From Devosia sp. Root685 (lineage in GTDB: Bacteria > Pseudomonadota > Alphaproteobacteria > Rhizobiales > Devosiaceae), in contig NZ_LMHK01000001.1 of assembly GCF_001427875.1 (NCBI RefSeq), forward strand, positions 1,056,871-1,120,870: 64,000 nt of DNA, written 5' to 3'. Of this stretch, positions 16,239-24,512 are shown piece after piece. Position 1 is the stretch's first letter, and each line of letters starts with the position of its first letter. The translations under genes and the position numbers were made by a program. The notes below the pieces were generated by a model. It did no database searches. It was not told the DNA's origin and saw only the letters and a list, made by a program, of their open reading frames with translations.

Positions 16239-18137
16239 ATGTCCGACTTTGAGCCAAACCTCGCCGACGACGGAGACGATATCCCTACCCCGGTCCCGTC
16301 TGCCCGCTACCCGCACACGATCCTGGCCCAATCATTGGTCGACGCAGCCCTCACGCGCTCCGAGAAGGGGCGCATCGCTTCGGGAAAGATTGTTTTGGGC
16401 GTCGTCTGTGCGGACAAAACTGCGGTCGAGCATATCCGCGGTGTGTTTTCTCGCATGGCGCCGGCCAAAACTCGCGCTCTGGGTGTGAACCATACCCACA
16501 ACCGTTGGTCGCCATACGCTGGAGCCGTTGAGGAAACACTGACTGTGGGCCAGGGCGTCATTCTGGTGGTGAGCGATGAGCGCGAGCTGCACTATCTTGT
16601 ACGCTCGCTGTCCGACCGAACCATTGAGATCGGACAGCCCACGCTGCCGCAAGTCGCAGGCGCGATAAAGAAATGCCATCGAGGCCGCGTCCCCCAAGCT
16701 CTCTATTCCCTCTCCCTCGATGACGTGAATTTCGAGAGTATCGCTGCGGCAATCGGCCGAGAAGGACACGCTGCCGAGGCTGTCGCGCGCCTTTCGAAAC
16801 TCTCCGCAAAGTCATCGGTCCCCGAAGTAGTGCCCGCCAGCGGCCTGCCGGTTCTTGCCGATGCGGTAGAGTTCGGCTCTGTGCGGGATTGGGGATTGTC
16901 CCTGGCGCGAGACGTGAAGGATTATAAGCAAGGCAAGATCACCTGGGCCGAATTGGATCGTGGCGCCGTGCTGGTTTCACCACCTGGAAGCGGCAAGACA
17001 ACGGCCGTTCAATCCATCGCCGAGGCGTGCGGAATTCCCCTCGTCATGCGGTCGCTGGCTGATTGCTTCGCGGTCGGTAAAGGGCACCTGGGTGACGTGA
17101 TCAAACAGCAGCGGTCAATGTTTGAAGCTGCGAAGGAAAAGGCACCGTGCATCCTGTTTATCGATGAGATCGATGCCCTACCAAATCTCACCGATGACAG
17201 CCGAGACTTCTGGGCGCCTGTCGTACTCGATTTCTACCTGTTGTTGGATTCTGCGATGGCAAATCGAGAAGGCGTCATCGTTATCGGAGCGACCAATCGT
17301 GGCGAACTGATCCAGCCGGCGCTGCTCCGCAGTGGTCGATTGGAGCGACTGATTGAGATGGGTCCATTGGATGCAGCAGGTGCAAGACGCGTGTTTCTCC
17401 ATCACCTCAATGGACAGGCTCCAGCAGGCGACGCCGAAAGGATTTATGAACTGGCGGCAGGCTCGACTGCTGCGACGGTTATGGGATGGGCACGAGCGGC
17501 AAAACGGTCAGCAAGGATTGCGCAACGAGCCGTGAATTCCGACGATATCGAGATCCATATTGTCGGCGGAGATGAGAGAGGATTGTCAGATCTGACCAGA
17601 GCCGCCTTGCATGAAGCAGGACACCTGGTTGCCGCTTTAGCGCACCCGAACCTCACGGTGTCGAGCGCATCGATCGCATCGAGTGGAGGATCAGGTGGGA
17701 GAGTGGATTTTGACCGCCGAACGTCCCTGCCCTCCTTTGCCGACATCGAAAAGGATGTCGTGGTCGTGCTGGCCGGCAGAGCGGCGGAGAAGGTCTGCCT
17801 GGGAGATGCGTCCGTCGGTGCCGGTGGCGAAGGAAGCTCGGACTTAGCCGTCGCAACGGGGACGTTGGCGTCGCTTTATATGAGCTACGGCTACATGCCC
17901 GATTTTCCGCTGTGGCGGTGCGAACCCAACCACGCAATCTCGATGTTGGCCATGGATCACGCGCTTAGGGAGAAGGTGAACCAGCACCTCGTTCGACTGT
18001 CGAACGAAGCCGAGGCGCTGGTTACCGAGAAGGAGACGTTGGTCCGGGCGTTTGCGGAGGAACTGACACGCCAGCGCCGACTGTCAAAGAGGGAGATCAA
18101 TATGATTGTCGCGGGCAACGTCAGTGCCGCCGCTTGA
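16239..18137 (+). CDS. Soluble FtsH-like AAA ATPase with M41-type metalloprotease domain
   Basis: A 632-residue protein. The N-terminal ~230 residues are unrecognised and lack membrane helices. An AAA module follows: Walker A PPGSGKTT (248-255), Walker B CILFIDEI (304-311), 'VIGATNRGELIQPALLRSGRLER' as second region of homology with Arg finger. The C-terminal part has the zinc motif HEAGH (458-462) and the downstream 'LAGRAAEKV... GGEGSSDLAVAT' segment carrying the third-ligand Asp of M41 peptidases. So both ATPase and protease sites look intact, as in FtsH, but without the membrane anchor and with a different N-domain. The substrate is unknown. Third gene of a three-gene set. Confidence 0.85.
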   Translation: MSDFEPNLADDGDDIPTPVPSARYPHTILAQSLVDAALTRSEKGRIASGKIVLGVVCADKTAVEHIRGVFSRMAPAKTRALGVNHTHNRWSPYAGAVEETLTVGQGVILVVSDERELHYLVRSLSDRTIEIGQPTLPQVAGAIKKCHRGRVPQALYSLSLDDVNFESIAAAIGREGHAAEAVARLSKLSAKSSVPEVVPASGLPVLADAVEFGSVRDWGLSLARDVKDYKQGKITWAELDRGAVLVSPPGSGKTTAVQSIAEACGIPLVMRSLADCFAVGKGHLGDVIKQQRSMFEAAKEKAPCILFIDEIDALPNLTDDSRDFWAPVVLDFYLLLDSAMANREGVIVIGATNRGELIQPALLRSGRLERLIEMGPLDAAGARRVFLHHLNGQAPAGDAERIYELAAGSTAATVMGWARAAKRSARIAQRAVNSDDIEIHIVGGDERGLSDLTRAALHEAGHLVAALAHPNLTVSSASIASSGGSGGRVDFDRRTSLPSFADIEKDVVVVLAGRAAEKVCLGDASVGAGGEGSSDLAVATGTLASLYMSYGYMPDFPLWRCEPNHAISMLAMDHALREKVNQHLVRLSNEAEALVTEKETLVRAFAEELTRQRRLSKREINMIVAGNVSAAA

Positions 18138-18232
18138 GCAGCCCCACAAGGAGGCTGCCACCAAAAGCGCCGACGAGACGAGAAAATGTGAGAGTATTAT
18201 CCTATCGGGGGCCGTCGTCGTCGAGCCAGTAG

Positions 18233-18925
18233 TCATCGTCGATGTGTTCGCCCATCGACATCGTCGGTGGGCCAGTCCAGGGGCTCTTTGCTACGATGTG
18301 AGAAGAGAAGCGTCTCCCCTTCGAGCGCGCTGAGGCGTTTTCGCAAGTACGCAGCGAACTGATCTGGATCATGCCCGTATTTGGCAGCCTCAATCAGCTT
18401 CGCAACATAATCGCCCAAGTCGGCCCACATCTCGCCCCTCGGGAGAATATCAGCCTGTCGTTCTGCGACGAACTCCTCCCGCCCCTGAGATAGAGCGTGC
18501 GCCCGAACATCCTTCAGACTTTGAGCGGTCCCAACGGTCTGGCGCCTGTCGTCTAAAAGATGTGTCACATGCAGTAAGTCGCGTGTCTGTTGTTCGACCT
18601 TCGACACGAGCAGGTTGTATTGCGTGCGGCTCAAACCTCGTTCCCTGGCGAATTTGCTAGCCGAGAGTGGTTTGGTGCCATCCTTCGTATCCCGCCAAGC
18701 TTTCACGTAGTCGGAGAAGATGAACAGTTTCTCGAGATCGATAGCCAATGCGCTGACTTGTTTGCGGTATGACCTTGAAGCTGACCAGACCGGCTGTGCC
18801 TCCACATCATTCTCCTCAGGACTATCATAGAGATCGAATGTGCCCCCTAAGGAAACGAAAGGCTTTTGCGTGGTGTCGGGACTATCTGACAATCTGGAAA
18901 TCCAAGTTCGAGTCTTTGACGGCAA
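18233..18925 (-). CDS. Unknown protein, possibly DNA-binding
   Basis: A 230-residue protein with no recognised family. 'LSASKFARERGLSRTQYNLLVSKVEQQT' in the middle is consistent with a helix-turn-helix, and the rest is rich in charged helices. The start is uncertain: the frame opens at a TTG (18925) lying inside a perfect palindrome, with no clear ribosome site. It is convergent with the FtsH-like gene (96 bases apart) and in line with the 18988 gene. Confidence 0.5.
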   Translation of the reverse strand: MPSKTRTWISRLSDSPDTTQKPFVSLGGTFDLYDSPEENDVEAQPVWSASRSYRKQVSALAIDLEKLFIFSDYVKAWRDTKDGTKPLSASKFARERGLSRTQYNLLVSKVEQQTRDLLHVTHLLDDRRQTVGTAQSLKDVRAHALSQGREEFVAERQADILPRGEMWADLGDYVAKLIEAAKYGHDPDQFAAYLRKRLSALEGETLLFSHRSKEPLDWPTDDVDGRTHRR

Positions 18926-18985
18926 GTTGCCGTACCCAAGGAAACCAAGGGTAAATTAGTCGATCGAACTTGGATCCAAGCTGAA
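18900..18985. repeat. Cluster of inverted repeats between two unknown genes
   Basis: Three symmetrical elements lie close together. TCCAAGTTCGA (18901-18911) is repeated in inverted form as TCGAACTTGGA (18964-18974). ACGGCAAGTTGCCGT is a perfect palindrome (18919-18933). CTTGGATCCAAG is a perfect palindrome (18969-18980). The 13 bases GATCCAAGCTGAA (18973-18985) recur inverted at 27558-27570, downstream of the transposition genes. They may be operators or protein-binding sites near an element end. Confidence 0.5.
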
Positions 18986-18987
18986 CC

Positions 18988-19368
18988 TTATCGGACAAGG
19001 TTTTGGTGAGGATCGGCCCCAATATCTATATTTTCCTCTTGGGCCCAATCCACCATACGGGTGAAAGCGCGGGCATAAAGGTACTGCTCCACACTCCTCC
19101 GGATTTCGTTCGCCAGTGCGCCCTCATCGAACTGGAGGATATCTGGATGGTCGTTCAGCAGGTTGATCGCCCAATCGGCCGTGATCCCTAGCCCCGCCCT
19201 TGAAGTCTGGGCTTCGCCAAAAACTGAGAGTTCGTGGTCGACCGCATAGCCCATGCAGGTCGTAAGCGGGTCCAGAAAGTCATCCGAATTCCCTGGATTG
19301 TCGATCCCCTGCATCTCTTCAAGCGCCGTCTGAAATACGGCGTCTTCCATCTCGTCGAAACTCTTCAT
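18988..19368 (-). CDS. Unknown acidic protein
   Basis: A 126-residue acidic, probably helical protein, beginning MKSFDEMEDAVFQ. The start at 19368 was chosen because AAGGAG stands nine bases upstream; the frame extends 19 codons further but without that support. No domain recognised. It is in line with the 18233 gene (about 60 bases apart) and might share a transcript with it. Confidence 0.55.
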   Translation of the reverse strand: MKSFDEMEDAVFQTALEEMQGIDNPGNSDDFLDPLTTCMGYAVDHELSVFGEAQTSRAGLGITADWAINLLNDHPDILQFDEGALANEIRRSVEQYLYARAFTRMVDWAQEENIDIGADPHQNLVR

Positions 19369-19970
19369 TTTTGGCTGCTCCTTGGTTAGCTCAACAAGGA
19401 TTGTCGCCACCGATGAAAGCGACAACAGCGCTCAAAAGAAATTTCTCGATTCGCTAGTCAGCGCTCTCCTGCGGAGTTCTGAACCGCTGGAGGAAACTTT
19501 TTTGAGGTCGACTTTCCACGACCGAGCCAAAGCGAGCGCCGGGCCGGTCTTAACAAAAATAAACCCTCCGCCCCACATTGGGACACAATCAAAGACCCAC
19601 AGCACAGACAGGGATGTTGACCTCAACAGACCAGAACCGCGCACCAACAGGTAAGAAAACCCGTACCCTGTGCCGACGAAGAGCGTTTTGTAGTTCGTGT
19701 GTGAAACAAAATTTTGGGGTCCGCACCTGTCCCGTTTACGCGCTGAGATACAAAAAGCCGACAAGGTCCGCATTTTGTATCGAGAAGTATAAACAAGCAG
19801 ATTTCAAATCTTTTTCCCACTTCGTCACATCATAGTTCACGCCATTAACTAGAACAAATCTCAGCCAGATTGAACCTACGCTAACACTGACAATCCGCAC
19901 TCAATTTTGTGCTTGCATAATACTTTTCATCATGCGAAACGCCGCTCCCCAAATTCAAGGAGACCGCGAC
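19369..19970. promoter_or_regulatory. Long AT-rich intergenic region with repeated TCCGCA/TTTTGT motifs
   Basis: About 600 bases with no convincing gene. GATACAAAA (19747-19755) and TTTTGTATC (19773-19781) form a perfect 9-base inverted repeat. The word TCCGCA occurs three times within about 170 bases (near 19720, 19769 and 19895), the last two preceded by GACAA and followed by ATTTTGT. This spacing resembles iterons or transposase-binding repeats near an element end. It also contains the promoter of the small-gene set that follows. Confidence 0.4.
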
Positions 19971-20195
19971 ATGACGCGCATCACTTACATTTTTACCAGC
20001 CACATGGTGGATGGCGACTTCGATGTTGCTAACGACTGTTTTCGCGGCGCCGCGTTTGCCCGGGGAGGACGTCGGGCAGCACGACCGAGCCTCGATCACT
20101 ACGATTTCGGCGACCGCCAAACCTACAAGGGGGACTGGCTGTCCTTCGACCCGGATGATCGCTTTGCGGATTTTGACGCACACAACGACAACTGA
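19971..20195 (+). CDS. Small protein of unknown function
   Basis: A 74-residue protein. The start at 19971 follows AAGGAG by eight bases; the open frame extends 13 codons further upstream. It contains 'TYIFTSHMVDGDFDVANDCFRGAAFARGGRRAARPSLDHYDF' and a D/N-rich end, reminiscent of small phage or island proteins. No family recognised. It overlaps an ATG of the next frame and is the first of three closely spaced small genes upstream of the transposition operon. Confidence 0.5.
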   Translation: MTRITYIFTSHMVDGDFDVANDCFRGAAFARGGRRAARPSLDHYDFGDRQTYKGDWLSFDPDDRFADFDAHNDN

Positions 20196-20206
20196 TGGAG
20201 GCAACT

Positions 20207-20806
20207 ATGAAGCACCAGACCCTCAACTTCCCCGTCGACTTCGACAAGTGGGCAGCATCGCTCGGGACCAAGAAGCCTCATTCGGCCTCCCATGCACCTT
20301 CGGCTTGCCGGCAGACCTTGGACGTCTCCAGGCGATTGTTGCCGCGTGCCTTGCTGCGCAAACTCTTCCCGGGCCATCCGGGTCTGGTCGCCGCGATGGA
20401 TGGAGATCGCGGCGCTATCGCCACCGTCCGTTTTCGGAGGGATCCGAGGCCGTCGTTCGCACGCGTCAGTCGTAGCGGCCAACGTCGGGCAATACGACAG
20501 CTGTTGAACTCCTTGGACCTTTGGCGTGGTGACACCCGAGGGCATGGAGCAAATCCGAGCACGGAATTCGCTGGCTCTAACCTGACGATGAACGGCCACA
20601 TCAGGATGGATCCGTATACCCGAGCGGTTTTTTCGGAGGGGCTTTGGCCCGGCGCTGACGGCGTCTCCGAAATGGCCTTCGGGGCAATCCTCGATCAGTT
20701 CGCTGAGCCCAAATCGGCACCGCGCCCTCCCCCGTGTGTGCCGCAGGCACTCAACGACGTCTTCACCCGGCTCAAGCACCGGACTTACCGCAAAGGTATT
20801 CAATGA
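20207..20806 (+). CDS. Unknown protein
   Basis: A 199-residue basic protein, starting at ATG 20207 behind a TGGAGG ribosome site; an in-frame ATG at 20195 overlaps the previous stop and is less likely. The central part is arginine-rich (DPRPSFARVSRSGQRRAIRQLL). No conserved motif recognised. It overlaps the next gene by four bases (ATGA at 20803), so the set is translationally coupled. Confidence 0.5.
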   Translation: MKHQTLNFPVDFDKWAASLGTKKPHSASHAPSACRQTLDVSRRLLPRALLRKLFPGHPGLVAAMDGDRGAIATVRFRRDPRPSFARVSRSGQRRAIRQLLNSLDLWRGDTRGHGANPSTEFAGSNLTMNGHIRMDPYTRAVFSEGLWPGADGVSEMAFGAILDQFAEPKSAPRPPPCVPQALNDVFTRLKHRTYRKGIQ

Positions 20807-21102
20807 CCAGAACCGCTGACGCTCAAATCGAAACCGCGGCACTCACATACGCAGAGCTCAAGGCGGTGATCAAAACCAGGCCGGGGACGCCCGCTCACAC
20901 CCGAGCCATCGACGGCATGTACACGCGGGAATTTCTGCGTGGCTACTTCCGGGATGAGCCCAAGGGCGATCTGGGTACCGCGCTACTCATCGCCAATAGC
21001 GGCGCGCGCCTGGCGAAGCGGCTGAACGAGCGTCAACTGAAAAACCTCGCTGACCGGCATGGGGTCGAGGCTTATTGGATGGAGGCGCCCATCGCAAATT
21101 AA
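20803..21102 (+). CDS. Small protein of unknown function
   Basis: A 99-residue protein starting at ATG 20803, four-base overlap with the previous stop. The composition suggests a helical soluble protein (TYAELKAVIKTRPGTPAHTRAIDGMYTREFLRGYF). No family recognised. A 162-base gap separates it from the TnsA-like gene, so it may be co-transcribed with the transposition genes. Confidence 0.5.
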   Translation: MTRTADAQIETAALTYAELKAVIKTRPGTPAHTRAIDGMYTREFLRGYFRDEPKGDLGTALLIANSGARLAKRLNERQLKNLADRHGVEAYWMEAPIAN

Positions 21103-21264
21103 AGGTGCTTGGATCCGCCAAGACCCAAGCACCCTAACTTCACCGGCCGCAATCCCGCCAGGAACTAGTCGGCCGACCACTCAACGTAAACGTCGTGTTC
21201 CCAAAGCATGCTGCGCGCCCCCTCGCGTGTCAAGCATCGCCTTGGGCACGGCTGGAGCTTCCCA

Positions 21265-22032
21265 ATGCCAGTCAGCAGTGACTTTTCCTTCCTGCCACCC
21301 GATATGCCCGATCGTAGCATTCTGCTTGCGCCGGCAATCCGCGACACCCTCGCAATCCGAAAGATCGCCAAGCGATCGAAAGGGTCAAAGATTGGCGGAC
21401 TTGTGTGTCCGGCGACCTTCCGATTGATCCGGACTGAGAGCGAGATCGAGCATGCCGCAACACAGCACTGCTATGCCGACCGCGCCGTAGCAACGGTGCG
21501 TGAACAAGCTGCCCGCATTGTGGGGCAGACACCCGAAGGGGACAAATTCACCCACATCCTCGACCTCGTCGCCATCACGTTCAAGGGCCTGAAACTCGGG
21601 CTCGTGGTCAAGCACTCGAGCAAGGCCGCCAAGATGAGGCTTTGCGACTTCGTCGCGACACTTGCTCCATGGACGCCAAAGCGCGTGGCAGACCGGGTTC
21701 TGCCACTCACAAATCGCGACCTGCCCGAGTTTCATGTTCGCAACGCCCAGCATTTTCTTTCTGTGCGGCGCGATCAGCGGAATGTCTTCGATGATTTGGT
21801 CCGGGAGGCGGCGCCTTTGGTGGTTGAACCCACTACCATCCGCGAGTTCACGGCCCAATTTGGCGGCGGTGAATTCGCCTTCCGTCCGGTGCTGCGAGCC
21901 ATCTTTTTCGGGACGTTCGTGCGGCTCGAAGACGGCCTCATCGACGCCGACACCGAAATCCAGTTCTCGGGCTCCGTCGAGCCCGATCTGGATCAGGACC
22001 GCCGCTACCCAATGCCCGGCAAGGCGCACTAA
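21265..22032 (+). CDS. TnsA-like endonuclease-fold protein
   Basis: A 255-residue protein in the tnsA position. 'RTESEIEHA' (56-64) matches the Glu-containing helix of TnsA, 'FTHILDLVAI' (95-104) supplies the Asp (D100), and 'LKLGLVVKHSSK' (109-120) supplies the Lys (K116). The residue two before that Lys is Val, where TnsA has Gln and most nucleases of this fold have Glu. In Tn7 this enzyme cuts the 5' ends for cut-and-paste movement; if this copy is impaired, transposition would be replicative. The ATG at 21265 has GGAG seven bases upstream, better than the longer frame from 21208. Confidence 0.6.
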   Translation: MPVSSDFSFLPPDMPDRSILLAPAIRDTLAIRKIAKRSKGSKIGGLVCPATFRLIRTESEIEHAATQHCYADRAVATVREQAARIVGQTPEGDKFTHILDLVAITFKGLKLGLVVKHSSKAAKMRLCDFVATLAPWTPKRVADRVLPLTNRDLPEFHVRNAQHFLSVRRDQRNVFDDLVREAAPLVVEPTTIREFTAQFGGGEFAFRPVLRAIFFGTFVRLEDGLIDADTEIQFSGSVEPDLDQDRRYPMPGKAH

Positions 22033-22073
22033 GCGACGCCACTCCCTCCCACTAGGCCGGGCGCTCAGCTACC

Positions 22074-22101
22074 AGGTTCCTACGAGCGTTCGCAGGAACC
22101 T
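22074..22101. repeat. Hairpin between tnsA-like and tnsB genes
   Basis: AGGTTCCT and AGGAACCT flank a 12-base loop, with CCTACGA repeated directly on both sides. No U-tract follows, so it is more likely a regulatory or protein-binding element within the operon than a terminator. Confidence 0.5.
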
Positions 22102-22165
22102 ACGACAACACAGCCAGCGCACCTACAGCGCTGCAACCCCGCATTCCTTGAACTTGGATATCGCC

Positions 22166-24499
22166 ATGCGCAACACTCACTCTCAGACCTCCGCTTCGGT
22201 AGGGACGCTCGCCACCACCTCGCGCTTCCTGATGGAGGGCTACCGCTGGAGGATCAGCGAAGAACGAGAGGATCGTTACTTCCTTGTCGACGCCGATGGC
22301 ACTGACACACACCTCGAGGTTCTTCGCCTGCACGTGCCTAATCTCGTGGCCACCGGCGCTCTAATCGTCGAGAAGGACTTTTACAACGAGGATGGAAGCG
22401 TTGCCCCCCGGGCAGCTGCCAACGCCTTGCTCTCGGGCATGACCGATGAGGAGCGGTACTACTGCCATCTGATGATGGGATACCTTCTCCCATTCGACAA
22501 GGCGTACCGGTCCGGCAGGGTCAAGCTCCACAAGAAGTCGATCGAGGCCCATTTTTCGGGCCCGATCGCCGACGCCAATGCTCGAGAATACGCCCTCACT
22601 CAAATGGGGTGGCTGGACCGCGTTAAAGTCAGGAAGGGGCAATCCAGCATCCCCCATCACAACCCACCTGGGGCATCCGATTTGAAGCGGATGTACCAGA
22701 AGTTCCGTCAGCCGGGTTTCCACTTCCAGGACCTTCGGAAGCGCACCGACGCGTGCATCCATGGTGGCAAACGCCTCGATGACTTCGTCGCGCTGACGAC
22801 GGAAAACGTCATCCTCCAGGATCACGCGGATGAGAAACGCATGAACATTGCCGCAGTCCAACGCACTGTCGGGGCGCTCATCAACGATGGAAAACCGAGT
22901 GGCCACTGGACCACGCAGCCTCCGTCGCACAAGGCGATCAAGAACATCATCAAGCGGCTCATGGAGAGCCGGCTTATCGGCGCGCGCCTTGGGGTTGATG
23001 CCATGGAGGATGAAACCGGATCTTGGACCGGGGGGCCTCATTACACCCAGGTTGGCGAGATGGTCTACATGGACTGCTACAAGACCGACCTCATCGTCGA
23101 TCTCACCAAGCGCGGCGTTTGGATGCACCTGTCTCAAAAGACGCAGGACTTGATCAAGAAGTTCCAGCGTCGCGTTTGGATCTGCGTGGCCATTGATGCA
23201 GCTACCCGCGTCGTTCTGGGGGTAAGCTTCGGTCTCGCCGAGGACACCGACTTGTCAGTTCGCACGCTCAGAATGGCGGTGACAGACAAGACGAAGTTTG
23301 CCGAAGTCGCTGAATGCGACGCTACGCCGCCTCGTGCTGTCGGCATCTCCGGTCTTGGGACGGATAGCGGCGTAGCGTTCCGAAATGCGCGCTTCCGGAC
23401 CGTTGCCTATCATGTCACCGGCAATGCTCAGATCGGCATTGTCGGGAAACCAAATCTTCGCGGGGTTGTCGAGCGGCTGTTCAGGACCTTTCATGACCAG
23501 TTTCTCCCGTACTTCACCGGGCGAACCTTTTCCAATGTCGTCGAGCGTGGGGATTACGACCCTGAGGTACGCATGACGCTTTTTCTTGAGGAGTTCGGCA
23601 GCATGATGTTTCGTTGGTTCACCGACTGCTATCACCTCCAGAAGCACCGTGGTCTCCGTGGCCAGCCCCCGCTCAACCGCTTCAACCAGACCATCGGTGA
23701 CACCGGGTACGCTCCCGCAATGTCGTCCGACGAACAACGGATCGCCTTCGGAATCGACGTTTGGCGTCTGTTGACACAAGGGGGGCTGCGCTATTGCGGC
23801 GTGCAGTACCCCGCCAATTGGTTGGCAGCTCGGTACAAGTCCAACGGCGGCGAGAAGATGCGGGTCAAGATCGATCCGGAAGATCTCGGCCGGATCAGCG
23901 TCCTCGTCGACGGGCAGTGGGCGACCCTGGCTGGTCCGGTCGAGATGCAGGGCATCCCATTGTCCCTTTGGCGTGCTCACTGCCGCAAACTCGCAGCAGA
24001 ATACGGAGAACAGGCAACGATCAATTTTGAGACCGTGGCCAAGGCGCTGTTGAGTTTCCGCAAGCTGAGCGCCGAGGCGTTCTGTCGCGCCAAGCTTGAG
24101 GATCGCTCGTACAACAGCAAACACATCGAAGCTGCTGACGAACAGATCAAGCTGCGCTTCGTCTACCGCCCCAAGCCGGCAAGTCACGGTGGCCCCTTGA
24201 GCCTGACTGCGTCCATGACGGGCGCATATAAGACAGGCGCAAAGCTGGAACTTCCGGCGTGGGACGAGCCAGGTAAGGTTATGGATTTGGAGCGCGACGA
24301 AGCGAACGAGGTCGACCAAAACACCCTCGACGACAAGTTGGTCGCGGACAACGACAACGACGGCGACGACCCGCTTCCCGGTCATGATGACGTTGATGCC
24401 GCTTCGCCCACGCCGCCGACCACGTCACAGAAGCCCAAGCGTGCTCCTGTGAACACCAAGCCGATGCCCCAAGTGAAATTCGGCAACTACAAGAAGTAA
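22166..24499 (+). CDS. tnsB: TnsB-like DDE transposase (Mu/Tn7 type)
   Basis: A 777-residue transposase. The N-terminal ~290 residues hold helix-turn-helix DNA-binding domains. The integrase core carries 'MVYMDCYKTDLIV' (D303), 'GTDSGVAFRNARF' (D400) and 'PNLRGVVERLFRTF' (E436), a complete DDE triad. A Mu-transposase C-terminal beta-barrel follows ('NWLAARYKSN... VKIDPEDLGRISVLVDGQW'), then an acidic tail. It should bind the element ends and join 3' ends to target DNA. The frame is open back to 21662 but that part overlaps the tnsA-like gene; ATG 22166 gives a normal N-terminus. Confidence 0.88.
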   Translation: MRNTHSQTSASVGTLATTSRFLMEGYRWRISEEREDRYFLVDADGTDTHLEVLRLHVPNLVATGALIVEKDFYNEDGSVAPRAAANALLSGMTDEERYYCHLMMGYLLPFDKAYRSGRVKLHKKSIEAHFSGPIADANAREYALTQMGWLDRVKVRKGQSSIPHHNPPGASDLKRMYQKFRQPGFHFQDLRKRTDACIHGGKRLDDFVALTTENVILQDHADEKRMNIAAVQRTVGALINDGKPSGHWTTQPPSHKAIKNIIKRLMESRLIGARLGVDAMEDETGSWTGGPHYTQVGEMVYMDCYKTDLIVDLTKRGVWMHLSQKTQDLIKKFQRRVWICVAIDAATRVVLGVSFGLAEDTDLSVRTLRMAVTDKTKFAEVAECDATPPRAVGISGLGTDSGVAFRNARFRTVAYHVTGNAQIGIVGKPNLRGVVERLFRTFHDQFLPYFTGRTFSNVVERGDYDPEVRMTLFLEEFGSMMFRWFTDCYHLQKHRGLRGQPPLNRFNQTIGDTGYAPAMSSDEQRIAFGIDVWRLLTQGGLRYCGVQYPANWLAARYKSNGGEKMRVKIDPEDLGRISVLVDGQWATLAGPVEMQGIPLSLWRAHCRKLAAEYGEQATINFETVAKALLSFRKLSAEAFCRAKLEDRSYNSKHIEAADEQIKLRFVYRPKPASHGGPLSLTASMTGAYKTGAKLELPAWDEPGKVMDLERDEANEVDQNTLDDKLVADNDNDGDDPLPGHDDVDAASPTPPTTSQKPKRAPVNTKPMPQVKFGNYKK

Positions 24500-24512
24500 G
24501 GAGCTGTCGAGC

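Noticed and set aside
19432-19773. A 113-residue minus-strand frame in the intergenic region before the small genes
   Set aside because: Unconvincing composition, no ribosome site, and it runs across inverted repeats that look regulatory.
21662-22165. N-terminal extension of the transposase upstream of 22166
   Set aside because: It is open but overlaps most of the TnsA-like gene in another frame and has an arginine/serine-rich composition typical of a shadow frame.
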